Part shown: piece by piece, positions 17,708 to 25,771 of the stretch
How the letters are laid out: each line of letters opens with the position of its first letter
Position numbering within the stretch: position 1 is the stretch's first letter
From: Gordonia liuliyuniae
Lineage (GTDB): Bacteria > Actinomycetota > Actinomycetes > Mycobacteriales > Mycobacteriaceae
Direction: 5' to 3'
DNA: 64,000 nt
NCBI RefSeq assembly: GCF_021739025.1
Contig: NZ_JAKKOT010000002.1
Coordinates: forward strand, 1-64,000
Notes under the pieces: generated by a model
The model's input: only the letters and a program-made list of their open reading frames with translations
The model's database searches: none
Told to the model about the DNA's origin: nothing
Translations under genes and position numbers: made by a program

Positions 17708-18379
17708 TTGGGCGCCGTCTACCTGGTGAGGCACGGCCAGGCTCCCGCTCACGCCTACGGGGTCGGTACGGCGGCCCCGGGCGCTCCCGGTCTCACCGAT
17801 CTCGGCTTCGCACAGGCCCGGCGCAGCGGTGACGTGCTCGCGGGCCTGGTGCCCGGGTTCGACGCCGCGATCTCCGGCGACCTTCCGCGGCAGGTCGCGA
17901 CCGCGCAGGGCGTGCTCGGCGCGTTCGACACCGCCCCCGACCAGATCGTCGACGCCGCGTGGAACGAGTACGCGCTCCCGCCGTCGGTGACGACGGTCGA
18001 CGCGTCGCTGTACGACGACCGCGCCCGCTACCAGCAAGCTCTCGACGTCGCACTGGCCGGCTGGATCGACGGTGACGCCGTCGACGACGGCGAGAGCTAC
18101 ACCGAGTTCGCGACACGCACGCGTGCGGCCGCTGAGCGCGCGGCGACGCTCGCGGGCAGCGGTGAGAACGTCCTCGTCGTCTCGTCGGCAGGCACCATCA
18201 CGCAACTCCTCGCGCAGTTGTGGGGTGTGCCCGGCTCGCAGTGGCCGACCCTGCACCGCACGTTCGTGAACGCGTCGATCACCAAGCTCATCGCGGGACG
18301 CCGCGGCCTGTCGGTCGTCTCGTTCAACGAGCACGCACACCTCGCAGGCGCGAAGGACGGGCTGATGACCTATCGGTGA
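17708..18379 (+). CDS. Histidine phosphatase family protein
   Basis: A 223-residue member of the phosphoglycerate mutase-like superfamily. VYLVRHGQA near the N-terminus holds the RHG nucleophile motif. The region where a second catalytic His is normally found reads VLVVSSAGTITQLL, with Ser-Ser in place of the usual SHG. Activity is therefore uncertain, although related actinobacterial proteins share this form. The TTG start is supported by GGGAGG six bases upstream and by the position of the RHG motif; an ATG at 17703 is in another frame. Confidence 0.8.
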   Translation: MGAVYLVRHGQAPAHAYGVGTAAPGAPGLTDLGFAQARRSGDVLAGLVPGFDAAISGDLPRQVATAQGVLGAFDTAPDQIVDAAWNEYALPPSVTTVDASLYDDRARYQQALDVALAGWIDGDAVDDGESYTEFATRTRAAAERAATLAGSGENVLVVSSAGTITQLLAQLWGVPGSQWPTLHRTFVNASITKLIAGRRGLSVVSFNEHAHLAGAKDGLMTYR

Positions 18380-18411
18380 GCGGTTGTCGACGACCGGCGA
18401 TACTCGAGGTC

Positions 18412-19392
18412 ATGGATTCCACGCTGACCGTCGTCGACATCGAGACCGCGGACACCCCGCCTGACCGGTCCGACGAGTTCCGCGGACTGGTCGTCGGGGT
18501 GATCGAGTCGGGCCGCGTGCCGACCAGCGCGACGGCGCAGGCATGGATCGAGCACGCGAGCCTCACCGTCACCTCGGGACCGGCGAGCGATCGCCGGATC
18601 GTCCACGTCGACTCGGTCGCCGACACGGTCGCCGCGATCGAACAACGCGTGTCCGTCAACCCGGTGTCCGCGATCGTGTGCGACGACGTCCTTCGCGCAA
18701 CTGTCTCCGATGGCGGAACCCGACCGGGGTTGACCACGGAGTCGCTGGCGTACTCGACCCTGCAGGCGGGGCGGGAGTTCGCGCAGTGGCTGCACGATCA
18801 GGGGCCGCGCGTGCTTCACGAGCAGGACGACGCCGTCCGCCTGCACCGGGTCGGCGATGAACTGGAGATCTCCTTCAACCGCCCCGACCGGCACAATGCG
18901 TTCAGCAATGCGCTGCGCGCAGGCTTGATCGACGGCCTCCGCCTGGCACTGGCCGACGACACGATCGCCTCGGTCACGTTCACGGGCGAAGGCCGCTCGT
19001 TCTGCAGCGGTGGCGATCTGCGGGAGTTCGGGCTGCTGTCCGATCCTGCCGACGCCCATCTGGCCAGGACGAGGTACAGCCCGGCGATCCTCCTCGACGC
19101 GCTCGCCGACCGACTGGGACCGGCGCTGCATGCTCGGGTCCACGGCGCGGTCCTCGGCAGCGGGCTCGAGATGGCGGCGTTCTGCCCGACTGTGACGGCC
19201 GCGGCCGACGCGATCTTCGGGCTGCCCGAACTGGGGCTCGGGCTGATTCCCGGGGCGGGCGGCACGGTGAGCGTTCCGCGGCGCGTCGGCCGGTGGCGGA
19301 CCGCCTACCTCGTGCTGTCCGGCGCCCACATCGACATCGACACCGCGTTCGCCTGGGGACTCATCGACGGCGTCGAGCCCTCGGTCGCTTGA
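18412..19392 (+). CDS. Enoyl-CoA hydratase/isomerase family protein with N-terminal extension
   Basis: A 326-residue protein. The crotonase domain occupies about residues 140-320, with GEGRSFCSGGDLREFG forming the oxyanion region, HGAVLGSGLEMAAF, and FGLPELGLGLIPGAGGT carrying the catalytic Glu. Residues 1-135 are an extension not found in ordinary 260-residue hydratases, with no motif I recognise. The ATG at 18412 has GAGG nearby. Its substrate is unknown. It follows the phosphatase by 32 bases and could be co-transcribed. A perfect 15-base tandem duplication spans its stop codon. Confidence 0.85.
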   Translation: MDSTLTVVDIETADTPPDRSDEFRGLVVGVIESGRVPTSATAQAWIEHASLTVTSGPASDRRIVHVDSVADTVAAIEQRVSVNPVSAIVCDDVLRATVSDGGTRPGLTTESLAYSTLQAGREFAQWLHDQGPRVLHEQDDAVRLHRVGDELEISFNRPDRHNAFSNALRAGLIDGLRLALADDTIASVTFTGEGRSFCSGGDLREFGLLSDPADAHLARTRYSPAILLDALADRLGPALHARVHGAVLGSGLEMAAFCPTVTAAADAIFGLPELGLGLIPGAGGTVSVPRRVGRWRTAYLVLSGAHIDIDTAFAWGLIDGVEPSVA

Positions 19393-19410
19393 CCATCGGT
19401 CGCTTGACCA
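19381..19410. repeat. 15-base tandem duplication at a stop codon
   Basis: TCGGTCGCTTGACCA occurs twice in direct succession (19381-19395, 19396-19410). The hydratase stop TGA lies in the first copy; the second copy is untranslated. This looks like a recent slippage event. Confidence 0.85.
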
Positions 19411-19417
19411 TCCGTCG

Positions 19418-20158
19418 TCAGGCGCGGTGCATGTTCTCGCCGGGACGCGTCAGGATCGCCTGCGGGAGCACAGCCCACCGGGACAGTCGCGTCACCGAGT
19501 AGGCGATCTCGGCGACGTCGTCGCCGCTGATCATCTCGTCGGCGGGGATCGCGTCCTCGCCCTTGGTCCACTCAGACATGTCGGTGTCGACGTAACCCGG
19601 GCAGATCGACGTGGCGGACACCCCGTTGACGGACTCTTCGAGGTTGAAGGTCTCGCACATCGAGATCAGCGCGGCCTTGGTCGAGCCGTACGCGATCAGA
19701 TTCGGCTCGGGATAGACGCCGGTGATCGACGAGATCGCGATGACCTTGGCACCGATAGTCTTCGTCACAGTGCTCTTCATGCTCGCGAGCAGCGACTGGG
19801 TGAGCAGGAACGGGGCGCGCACATTGACCTGGTAGAGCTTGTCGAACCGGCGTGCCGGGAAGGCGGCGAACGCACCCATCGCGCCCATGCCCGCGTTGAG
19901 GACGAGGGCGTCGGTGCGGCCGTACTCGTCGAGGTGACGGGCGGCGAGCGCGGCGACAGCCTCCTCATCGGACATGTCGGCGGGGACGGTGAGGACCCGA
20001 CCGCCATGCGCGCGAAGGGCTTGCGCGCGTTCGTCGAGCGCATCGGCGCCGCGCGCGCTGATCGTCAGATCCCAGCCCTCGCGGGCGAACCGGTCGGCGA
20101 CGGCGGCCCCGATGCCGCGGGACGCTCCCGTCACAAGAGCCACTCTGCGTTCGGTCAC
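19418..20158 (-). CDS. Short-chain dehydrogenase/reductase
   Basis: A 246-residue classical SDR. GASRGIG (about residues 11-17) binds the nucleotide, NAGMG follows, and the catalytic Ser and YGSTK (Tyr-x3-Lys) are present in ISSITGVYPEPNLIAYGSTKA. An oxidoreductase acting on a 3-hydroxyacyl or 3-keto intermediate would fit the operon, but the substrate is not shown by sequence. The GTG start at 20158 overlaps the stop of the APH-like gene by four bases (GTGA), so translation is coupled. It is the last gene of the acyl-CoA dehydrogenase operon. Confidence 0.92.
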   Translation of the reverse strand: MTERRVALVTGASRGIGAAVADRFAREGWDLTISARGADALDERAQALRAHGGRVLTVPADMSDEEAVAALAARHLDEYGRTDALVLNAGMGAMGAFAAFPARRFDKLYQVNVRAPFLLTQSLLASMKSTVTKTIGAKVIAISSITGVYPEPNLIAYGSTKAALISMCETFNLEESVNGVSATSICPGYVDTDMSEWTKGEDAIPADEMISGDDVAEIAYSVTRLSRWAVLPQAILTRPGENMHRA

Positions 20159-21171
20159 GACACTGCCTCCAGGCCTCGAGCGATGAATGTTGCGGTGGCC
20201 TCGCCCGCGAGTTCGGCTCCGTCACCACCGGACGACCCGCCTTCGCGGGCGCGATGGCTGATGCCTGCGGCGATGACACCGAGTTTGAGGTTGGCCAGAC
20301 CCAGGTAGAAGGCCCAGTCGCCGAGATCGGTCCCGGACGCCTGCGCGTACCGCTGGGCCAGTTCGTCGGCGCTCGGGTAGCGGTCGCTGGTCCACGCGGC
20401 GTCGAAGCCGAGGACGGTCGAGAAGACCGGCTCGCGGTACACGCACATCAGGGCGATGTCGGTGATCGGGTCGCCGAGCGCCGACAGTTCCCAGTCGACG
20501 ACGGCGGCGACCGTACCGGGATCATCGGGCGAGAGGATCGCGTTGTCGATCCGCAGGTCGCCGTGCACGATCGACCGGCCCGCCGTCTTCGGCACCCGAT
20601 CGGTCAGGATGCCGACAAGTTTGTCGAGGTCGGGCAGTTCGCGGTCCTTCACGATCCCCCACTGCCGTGACCACAGCTTCACCTGCCGGGCGGCGAACCC
20701 GTCGGGACGGCCGAAGTCGCCGAGTCCGACGGCCTCGTAGTCGACGGCATGCAGGTCGGCCAGAGTCTGGACGAGGGCGTGGGCTCCCGCCGTCACCTGG
20801 TCGTCCGTGAGCGTCGCGAGGTCGTCCACGGACCTGACGACCGGGCCGTCGACGTAGTCGACGATGGTGCACGGCGCGCCGATCACGTCACCGGATCGAT
20901 CGATGGCGACCGTGGCCGCGACCGGCACCGCGGTGTCGGCCAGCGCTGAGGTGACCGCCCATTCGCGTTCCATGTCGTGCGCGGACGGGGTGAGCCCGCC
21001 CATCGGCGGGCGGCGCGCCACCCAGTGGTGGACGTCGTCGCGGACGTCGAAGGTCAAGTTGGAGCGGCCACCGCTGATCAGTTCGATCCGCAGGTCGCCG
21101 ACCACGTCGATATCGTTGCCGGACAGCAGTGTTCGGAGTCTGTCGGCGGTGAGGCCGGGATGCTCGGTCAC
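20155..21171 (-). CDS. APH-like phosphotransferase family protein (acyl-CoA dehydrogenase-associated)
   Basis: A 338-residue kinase-fold protein. SIVHGDLRIDNAIL holds the catalytic Asp and Asn, and AVVDWELSALGDPITDIALM holds the metal-binding Asp. This subgroup is typically found beside or fused to acyl-CoA dehydrogenases (as with M. tuberculosis 'FadE36') and is thought to act on acyl or hydroxyacyl substrates, not on antibiotics. The start is GTG 21171, with GAAGGGAA upstream; the open frame continues far upstream but overlaps the dehydrogenase gene. It lies 28 bases after that gene. Confidence 0.88.
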   Translation of the reverse strand: MTEHPGLTADRLRTLLSGNDIDVVGDLRIELISGGRSNLTFDVRDDVHHWVARRPPMGGLTPSAHDMEREWAVTSALADTAVPVAATVAIDRSGDVIGAPCTIVDYVDGPVVRSVDDLATLTDDQVTAGAHALVQTLADLHAVDYEAVGLGDFGRPDGFAARQVKLWSRQWGIVKDRELPDLDKLVGILTDRVPKTAGRSIVHGDLRIDNAILSPDDPGTVAAVVDWELSALGDPITDIALMCVYREPVFSTVLGFDAAWTSDRYPSADELAQRYAQASGTDLGDWAFYLGLANLKLGVIAAGISHRAREGGSSGGDGAELAGEATATFIARGLEAVS

Positions 21172-21199
21172 GCGGGGGTTCCCTTCGTCGCGCGGAGAG

Positions 21200-22405
21200 T
21201 CAGTTGGCGGTGCGGACTTTGCGGGCCCGTCCGACGGCTCGTTTGGCGATGGCCCAACGGTGCACTTCGGACGGCCCGTCGTAGATGCGGAACGGGCGCA
21301 GTTCGTTGGCCAGCCGGACCAGCGGGAGGTCCTCGGAGACGCCGAGGCCACCGCACATCTGCATGCTGCGGTCCACGACCCGGGAGAACGCTTCGGCGCC
21401 GAACGTCTTCGCGATCGATGTCGCATCGGACGCGTGGCCGCCCTCGTCGAGCTCCCAGCAGGCGCGCACCAGGAGCGCGCGTGCCGCGGCGAGATCGATC
21501 TCGTTGTCGGCGACCTGCTGCTGGATCATGCCGAGATCGCCCAGGCGACCGCCGAAGCCCTGCCGCTGGTCGACGTAGTCGAGCGCCACTCGATGGGCTC
21601 GGACGGCCGACCCCATCCACCGCATCACGTGCGTCATGCGCGCCGGGCCGAGGCGGACCTGCGCGTAGCGGTACCCCTCGTCGACCGCGCCGAGGACGTC
21701 CTCGTCGGGCACGACGACGTCCGTGAACGTCACCTCGCAATGTCCACCGATCATCGACTTGTCGGTGGTGTGGATGTGGCGGTCCACGCTGATGCCGTCG
21801 CGGTCGCCGGGGGCCAGGAACATGGTGGCCCCGCCGCGGTCACCGGCCTCACCGGAGGTACGCGCCATGATGATGTAGAAGCCGGCACCGTCGGCGCCAG
21901 TAATGAATCGCTTGCGCCCGTTAATCTTCCATCCACCGTCGACGCGGACCGCCGTCGTGTTGAGAGCGTTCGGGTCGGCGCCGGCCCCGGGCGACGGCTC
22001 GGTCATCGCGAACGCGCTACGGACGTCGCCTGCGGCGAGGGGCGCGAGGTAGAGCTGACGCTGCCGGTCGTCGGCGATGTGCGCGAGCATGTGCACGTTG
22101 CCTTCGTCGGGGGCTCCGATGTGCAGGGCGACGGGGCCGAACGTCGACGCGCCCGCGGCTTCGAAGACCGGTGCGCGTTCGCACATGTTCAGGCCGAGGC
22201 CGCCGAACTCGACGGGGGCGTGCGGGGCGAAGACGCCCGCAGCCTTCGCTTTGGCGTTCAGTTCACGACGTACGTCGTCACCGCCCGCCGCGGTGATGTC
22301 ACCGTGGAACTCGTTCTCCACGGGCAGTACGTGGTCGGCGATGAACGCCTCGGTCTTGGCGACCAACTCGACGACTTCGGACCGATGCGACAGGTCGATC
22401 GACAT
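21200..22405 (-). CDS. Acyl-CoA dehydrogenase
   Basis: A 401-residue FAD enzyme that introduces the alpha-beta double bond in acyl-CoA. The FAD/substrate region FAMTEPSPGAGADPNAL and the KRFITGADGAGFYIIMA strand are conserved. The C-terminal domain shows QMCGGLGVSEDLPL and ends with RIYDGPSEVHRWAIAKR, the family signature. ATG 22405 gives MSIDLSHRSEVVELV, the normal beginning. It is the first gene of an operon with the APH-like and SDR genes. A perfect 16-base palindrome lies 23 bases upstream of the start. Confidence 0.93.
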   Translation of the reverse strand: MSIDLSHRSEVVELVAKTEAFIADHVLPVENEFHGDITAAGGDDVRRELNAKAKAAGVFAPHAPVEFGGLGLNMCERAPVFEAAGASTFGPVALHIGAPDEGNVHMLAHIADDRQRQLYLAPLAAGDVRSAFAMTEPSPGAGADPNALNTTAVRVDGGWKINGRKRFITGADGAGFYIIMARTSGEAGDRGGATMFLAPGDRDGISVDRHIHTTDKSMIGGHCEVTFTDVVVPDEDVLGAVDEGYRYAQVRLGPARMTHVMRWMGSAVRAHRVALDYVDQRQGFGGRLGDLGMIQQQVADNEIDLAAARALLVRACWELDEGGHASDATSIAKTFGAEAFSRVVDRSMQMCGGLGVSEDLPLVRLANELRPFRIYDGPSEVHRWAIAKRAVGRARKVRTAN

Positions 22406-22427
22406 GACAAGCTCTCCCAACTCCCGA

Positions 22428-22443
22428 CCGAGCGATCGCTCGG
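22428..22443. promoter_or_regulatory. Perfect palindromic operator candidate, CCGAGCGATCGCTCGG
   Basis: A 16-base perfect palindrome sits 23 bases before the acyl-CoA dehydrogenase start and 54 bases after the end of the upstream TetR gene. Its size and position suit a TetR dimer site. One of the two adjacent TetR proteins is the likely ligand-responsive repressor. Confidence 0.65.
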
Positions 22444-22497
22444 ACCGGCTAGAGCGTCCCATGTTCCGCGCATCACGTCAAGACACGCGCCGCCCGG

Positions 22498-23118
22498 TCA
22501 TCGCGCGATGTACCCGACGATGGCTCGGGCGTATTCGAGGTTGCGTTCGATGAGCTCGTCGGCGCCGAGCTCGCCATCCACGCGGTACCAGGTCGACACC
22601 CCGACGCACATGGTCGCGACCGCTCGTGCCGCACCCTTCGGATCCGCCGTCACGAAGACTCCGGCGTCGACGCCGCCGAGCACGATCTCGTCGACCATCC
22701 GCTGCTGCCGCACCCGGTGACCGATGTAGCGCGGCCGGTAGTCGCCGTCCAGGCTCCGCATCTCGGTGGATCCGACGAACGCCTGCTCACGTCGGTACAT
22801 GTGAAATCGGAGCAGCGACTCGACCACCGCGTCGAACTGCGCCAGACGATCGTCGCCCGCTTCCGCGATCGCCTGCTCGGATCGCCGCAGGAGATCGGCC
22901 ATCGTCAACTCGAGCAGTCCTTGCAGGAGCGACTGCTTGGACGGGTAGTGGTGGTACAGCCCTGGCACGGAAAGCCCTGCGCGTCCAGCGATCTCACGCA
23001 CCGACGTGCCGTGGTACCCGTGCTCGACGAACGCTTCGAGCGCCGCACGAAGAGGCGAGGGCAGGCCTGCGGCGCCGTAGTCACGCCATGAGCCCGGAAC
23101 TTCGAGGTCTGCAGTCAC
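22498..23118 (-). CDS. TetR-family regulator (acyl-CoA operon)
   Basis: A 206-residue protein with a helix-turn-helix at about residues 25-68 (AFVEHGYHGTSVREIAGRAGLSVPGLYHHYPSK). The helical C-terminal domain contains many Arg and acidic residues. Its GTG start at 23118 overlaps the stop of the preceding TetR gene by four bases, so the two regulators are translationally coupled. It lies directly upstream of the acyl-CoA dehydrogenase operon, with a palindrome between, which suggests it controls that operon. Confidence 0.9.
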   Translation of the reverse strand: MTADLEVPGSWRDYGAAGLPSPLRAALEAFVEHGYHGTSVREIAGRAGLSVPGLYHHYPSKQSLLQGLLELTMADLLRRSEQAIAEAGDDRLAQFDAVVESLLRFHMYRREQAFVGSTEMRSLDGDYRPRYIGHRVRQQRMVDEIVLGGVDAGVFVTADPKGAARAVATMCVGVSTWYRVDGELGADELIERNLEYARAIVGYIAR

Positions 23119-23768
23119 CGGTCACCCGCCACATGTGATCGGGACTCGGGCCAGAGCATGTGAGCACACAGTGCGACGAGCCGATCCTTGTCGAGGGAGA
23201 GCCTGCCCTCGGTCCACGAGGCGAGCACGCGCCCGAATCCGCCCACCTGGAAGTGCGACGCCGCAGTCAACTCCTCTTCGCTGCGCACTCTCGACACCTG
23301 CTGGGCCGACCGCGACGTCAGCGCCGCGAAGGTCTCGACCGCCTCCGCGCGCCGCTCGGTCAGAACCGGGCTCCCGAGCGCATCGGAGAAGATCAGCCGC
23401 CCCTTGCGCCGGTCCGCGTCGATGGCGTCGACGATGGCCCGAACTGCGGCGGTCACCTTCTCACGCGGGTCACCCCCCGCGTCGAAGGCCAGCCGGGCAC
23501 TCTCGGCGATCTCGGTGATCACCCCGTCGTACGTGGCTCCGACGAGGACGTCGACGTTCTCGAAGTTCTCGTAGAAGTAGCGGGGCGTCAGCCCGGCGTG
23601 CGTGCAGATCCCGCGGACGGTCACCGGCCCCGCTTCCGGCTCGCTGAGCAGGTCGAGCGTCGCGTCCAAAAGGGCAGCGCGGCGCCGGGCGACTCGTGCG
23701 TCGCCGGCTTCTCCTCCGTATGACCGCAGTTCGCCTGCGCCCTGACTCGCCTCACTCACGCTGTCCAT
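23115..23768 (-). CDS. TetR-family regulator (second of a coupled pair)
   Basis: A 217-residue protein. The helix-turn-helix is at about residues 25-75 (ALLDATLDLLSEPEAGPVTVRGICTHAGLTPRYFYENFENVD), with the PRYFYENF form seen in regulators of MpaB-type and lipid genes. ATG 23768 is used; GGAG lies ten bases upstream and the longer open frame would overlap the divergent gene. It faces the oxygenase gene across an 85-base region and is coupled to the next TetR gene by a GTGA overlap. It probably controls the oxygenase, itself, or both. Confidence 0.88.
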   Translation of the reverse strand: MDSVSEASQGAGELRSYGGEAGDARVARRRAALLDATLDLLSEPEAGPVTVRGICTHAGLTPRYFYENFENVDVLVGATYDGVITEIAESARLAFDAGGDPREKVTAAVRAIVDAIDADRRKGRLIFSDALGSPVLTERRAEAVETFAALTSRSAQQVSRVRSEEELTAASHFQVGGFGRVLASWTEGRLSLDKDRLVALCAHMLWPESRSHVAGDR

Positions 23769-23853
23769 AGTGACACTCTCCGGCTTGACACCGAGCATTC
23801 CCGCGCGTTGAATCAACAATAGGAAACGTTCGTTATCAGTTTGAGGGAGCCTC

Positions 23854-24723
23854 ATGACCGCCGCACCCACCGAGGAATTCGCGACCGAGACAGTGCCCGC
23901 ACGCACTCGCGTCGAACTCGACGAACAGCAGATCACCGACATGGGACTCCTCGGCCCGGCACTTCTGTCCGGACCCGCGAACGTCATCATGCAGCTGAGC
24001 CACCCCGCGGTCGGTTACGGCGTCTACGAGAGCAAGGTCGACTCCGGCAACTTGTACAAGCATCCGGTCAAACGGACTCGCACCACACTGACCTACCTCG
24101 CCGTCGCCGCGACGGGCGGCCCCGAACTTCGACGTAAGTACCGGCAGGCCGTCAACCGGTCGCACGTTCAAGTGCGGTCTGTCGAGTCGAGTCCCGTCAA
24201 GTACAACGCGTTCGATCCGAAGCTCCAGCTGTGGGTCGCCGCCTGCCTGTACCGCGGCTGGGAAGACTGCGTCCGGATCTTCGGCGACGAAGCCGACCTC
24301 ACCGAAGAGGCTTACCGACAGGGCGCTGTCATGGGCACCACCCTGCAGATGCCGCCGGAGATGTGGCCGGCCACCCGGGCCGACTTCGAGGTCTATTGGA
24401 ACTCGGTGCTCGACGAGATGGTCATCGACGATGTGATCGGCAGCTATCTGAAGTCGATCGTCCGTCTCGAGTTCGCGTCGCCGGTGCTCCGCGTCCTGAT
24501 GGGTCGATTCTCCGAGATCTTGACGATCGGTTTCCTGCCGCCAGAGTTCCGGGAGAAGATCGGCTTCACCCAGACCACGACCGACAAGCTGATCTTCGAC
24601 CTCCACAACAAGATCCTGCGTGGCATGGTCCACGTGATGCCCAAGTCGTGGCGGCAGTTCCCGTTCAACCTCCTCCTCGCCGACCTCAAGTGGCGGATGA
24701 CGACGAACCGGCCGCTGATCTGA
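23854..24723 (+). CDS. MpaB-family oxygenase (DUF2236)
   Basis: A 289-residue protein of the MpaB/latex-clearing oxygenase superfamily, a haem-dependent fold. Conserved positions include LLGPALLSGPANVIMQLSHPAVGYG near the N-terminus with its His, and WVAACLYRGWEDCVRIFG in the middle. No signal peptide is present, unlike secreted Lcp. Substrate and reaction are unknown for most members. GAGGGAG lies just upstream of the ATG at 23854. The divergent TetR gene is its likely regulator. ACGTTCGT in the intergenic region is a possible half-site. Confidence 0.85.
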   Translation: MTAAPTEEFATETVPARTRVELDEQQITDMGLLGPALLSGPANVIMQLSHPAVGYGVYESKVDSGNLYKHPVKRTRTTLTYLAVAATGGPELRRKYRQAVNRSHVQVRSVESSPVKYNAFDPKLQLWVAACLYRGWEDCVRIFGDEADLTEEAYRQGAVMGTTLQMPPEMWPATRADFEVYWNSVLDEMVIDDVIGSYLKSIVRLEFASPVLRVLMGRFSEILTIGFLPPEFREKIGFTQTTTDKLIFDLHNKILRGMVHVMPKSWRQFPFNLLLADLKWRMTTNRPLI

Positions 24724-24989
24724 GCGGCTCGGCCTCCTCGCCAACGGAGATCACGGCAGGGACCGCGCAGCGCGGTCGCGGACAGAGTCGTCGATCGTCG
24801 ATGCACTCGCGCCCGCTCGGAACGATGCACCTCGGTGATTGTCCGGAAGTCGGTCTCCGCGCCCGAAAAGCTTGTGACGCAATGAACCCGGGACGTAGTC
24901 GTCGGGGTAGGCCCCTCTCGCACGCGAAGCGGGACCCCCGTGGCGACGCGCCTGCCTGGTAGATGACCGGTGAGCGCTGAGTCGATGGC
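24724..24989. other. Intergenic region with small hairpin after MpaB gene
   Basis: GACCGCGC (24761-24768) and GCGCGGTC (24770-24777) form a tight stem that may terminate the oxygenase transcript. I see no gene in the rest. Together with the pseudogene fragment that follows, it makes up a 430-base gene-free stretch. Confidence 0.5.
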
Positions 24990-25150
24990 TCAGCGAGAGT
25001 CGATCGCCGCCTCGTCGGTGCCCGCGTACACGTCGTACGTACCGAGCACGTCGGCGATGAACAGCCCGTCGAAACGCCCGCGTTCGAGGAGTCGGGCGAG
25101 GTCGGCGCACGCGAGCGACCGGGCCACCGTTGTGCGCGAGGTGAGCCGAA
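24990..25150 (-). pseudogene. Remnant of an LLM-class flavin monooxygenase (NtaA/SnaA type)
   Basis: On the minus strand a frame reads ADLARLLERGRFDGLFIADV, followed by LGTYDVYAGTDEAAIDSR and a stop at 24990. This closely matches a stretch near the N-terminus of the NtaA/SnaA/DszA flavin-dependent monooxygenases, which are about 440 residues long. Only some 45 residues survive; the start and about 90 percent of the C-terminal part are missing. It is a degraded relic, placed just downstream of the XRE-cupin gene. Confidence 0.75.
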
Positions 25151-25153
25151 CGT

Positions 25154-25753
25154 TCAGGACTCGCTGAGCAGAACCGCGACCGTGCCGTCCTCCACTGCGT
25201 CGAAAGTGTGCTCGACGTCGCCCGGGTAGTTCACGTAGTCGCCGGGCTCGAGCCGGACCGGCGACTCGGTCGGGCCGACGTCTGCCCGTCCCGAGCACAG
25301 GACCACATGCTCGACGACGCCGCGCGCATGCGGCTGCGACAGTCGCGGCTTACCCCGGTCGGCTCGGATCAAGTAGGCGTCACGGCGAGTGCCGGGACGG
25401 GCCGCGGACAGCAGGGTCGCCGTGTACGAATCCGCTTCGCTCGCGCCGAAAGTCGGTCCGTCGCCGAGACGGATCACCTCGACGAGTGGTCGCGGTGCGT
25501 CGACGAGTGCCGAGAACTGGATACCGAGCGCCACACTCAGCGACCACAGCGTCTCAATGCTCGGGTTCCCGTCGCCGGATTCGAGTTGGGACAGCGTCGA
25601 CTTGCCGATACCCGCACGTCGGGCGAGTTCGGCGAGCGAGATCCCCGCCCTGGACCGTTCCCGCTTGAGCGATGCGGCGACCAATTTCTGAGGACTCACC
25701 GTCGGATCGTTCACCGAACAGACCGACCGTTCATCTTGACGAACATCATCCAT
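25154..25753 (-). CDS. XRE-family regulator with C-terminal cupin domain
   Basis: A protein of up to 199 residues. The helix-turn-helix is at about residues 27-80 (SLAELARRAGIGKSTLSQLE, NPSIETLWSLSVALGI). The C-terminal cupin includes RLSQPHARGVVEHVVLCSGR and LEPGDYVNYPGDVEHTF. Such proteins often regulate adjacent amino-acid transport genes. Two starts are possible: ATG 25753, only a few bases from the divergent azlC start, or GTG 25714 (VNDPTVSPQK), which would leave more room for promoters. The second may be the true start. Regulation of azlCD is a contextual inference. Confidence 0.85.
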   Translation of the reverse strand: MDDVRQDERSVCSVNDPTVSPQKLVAASLKRERSRAGISLAELARRAGIGKSTLSQLESGDGNPSIETLWSLSVALGIQFSALVDAPRPLVEVIRLGDGPTFGASEADSYTATLLSAARPGTRRDAYLIRADRGKPRLSQPHARGVVEHVVLCSGRADVGPTESPVRLEPGDYVNYPGDVEHTFDAVEDGTVAVLLSES

Positions 25754-25771
25754 AGCTCCATGATAATGGAC
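25736..25771. promoter_or_regulatory. azlC promoter and operator candidate
   Basis: TTGACG (25736-25741) and GATAAT (25762-25767) could be -35 and -10 elements for azlC, with a long 20-base spacer. Transcription would then begin at or next to the ATG at 25772, giving a leaderless message. An inverted repeat TCCAT-GATA-ATGGA (25757-25770) covers the -10 and could be the XRE-cupin operator. Confidence 0.45.

Noticed and set aside
20155-21171. Antibiotic (aminoglycoside) resistance kinase.
   Set aside because: The gene is embedded in an acyl-CoA dehydrogenase operon and belongs to the metabolic APH-like group. The same applies to the gene at 54191-55213.
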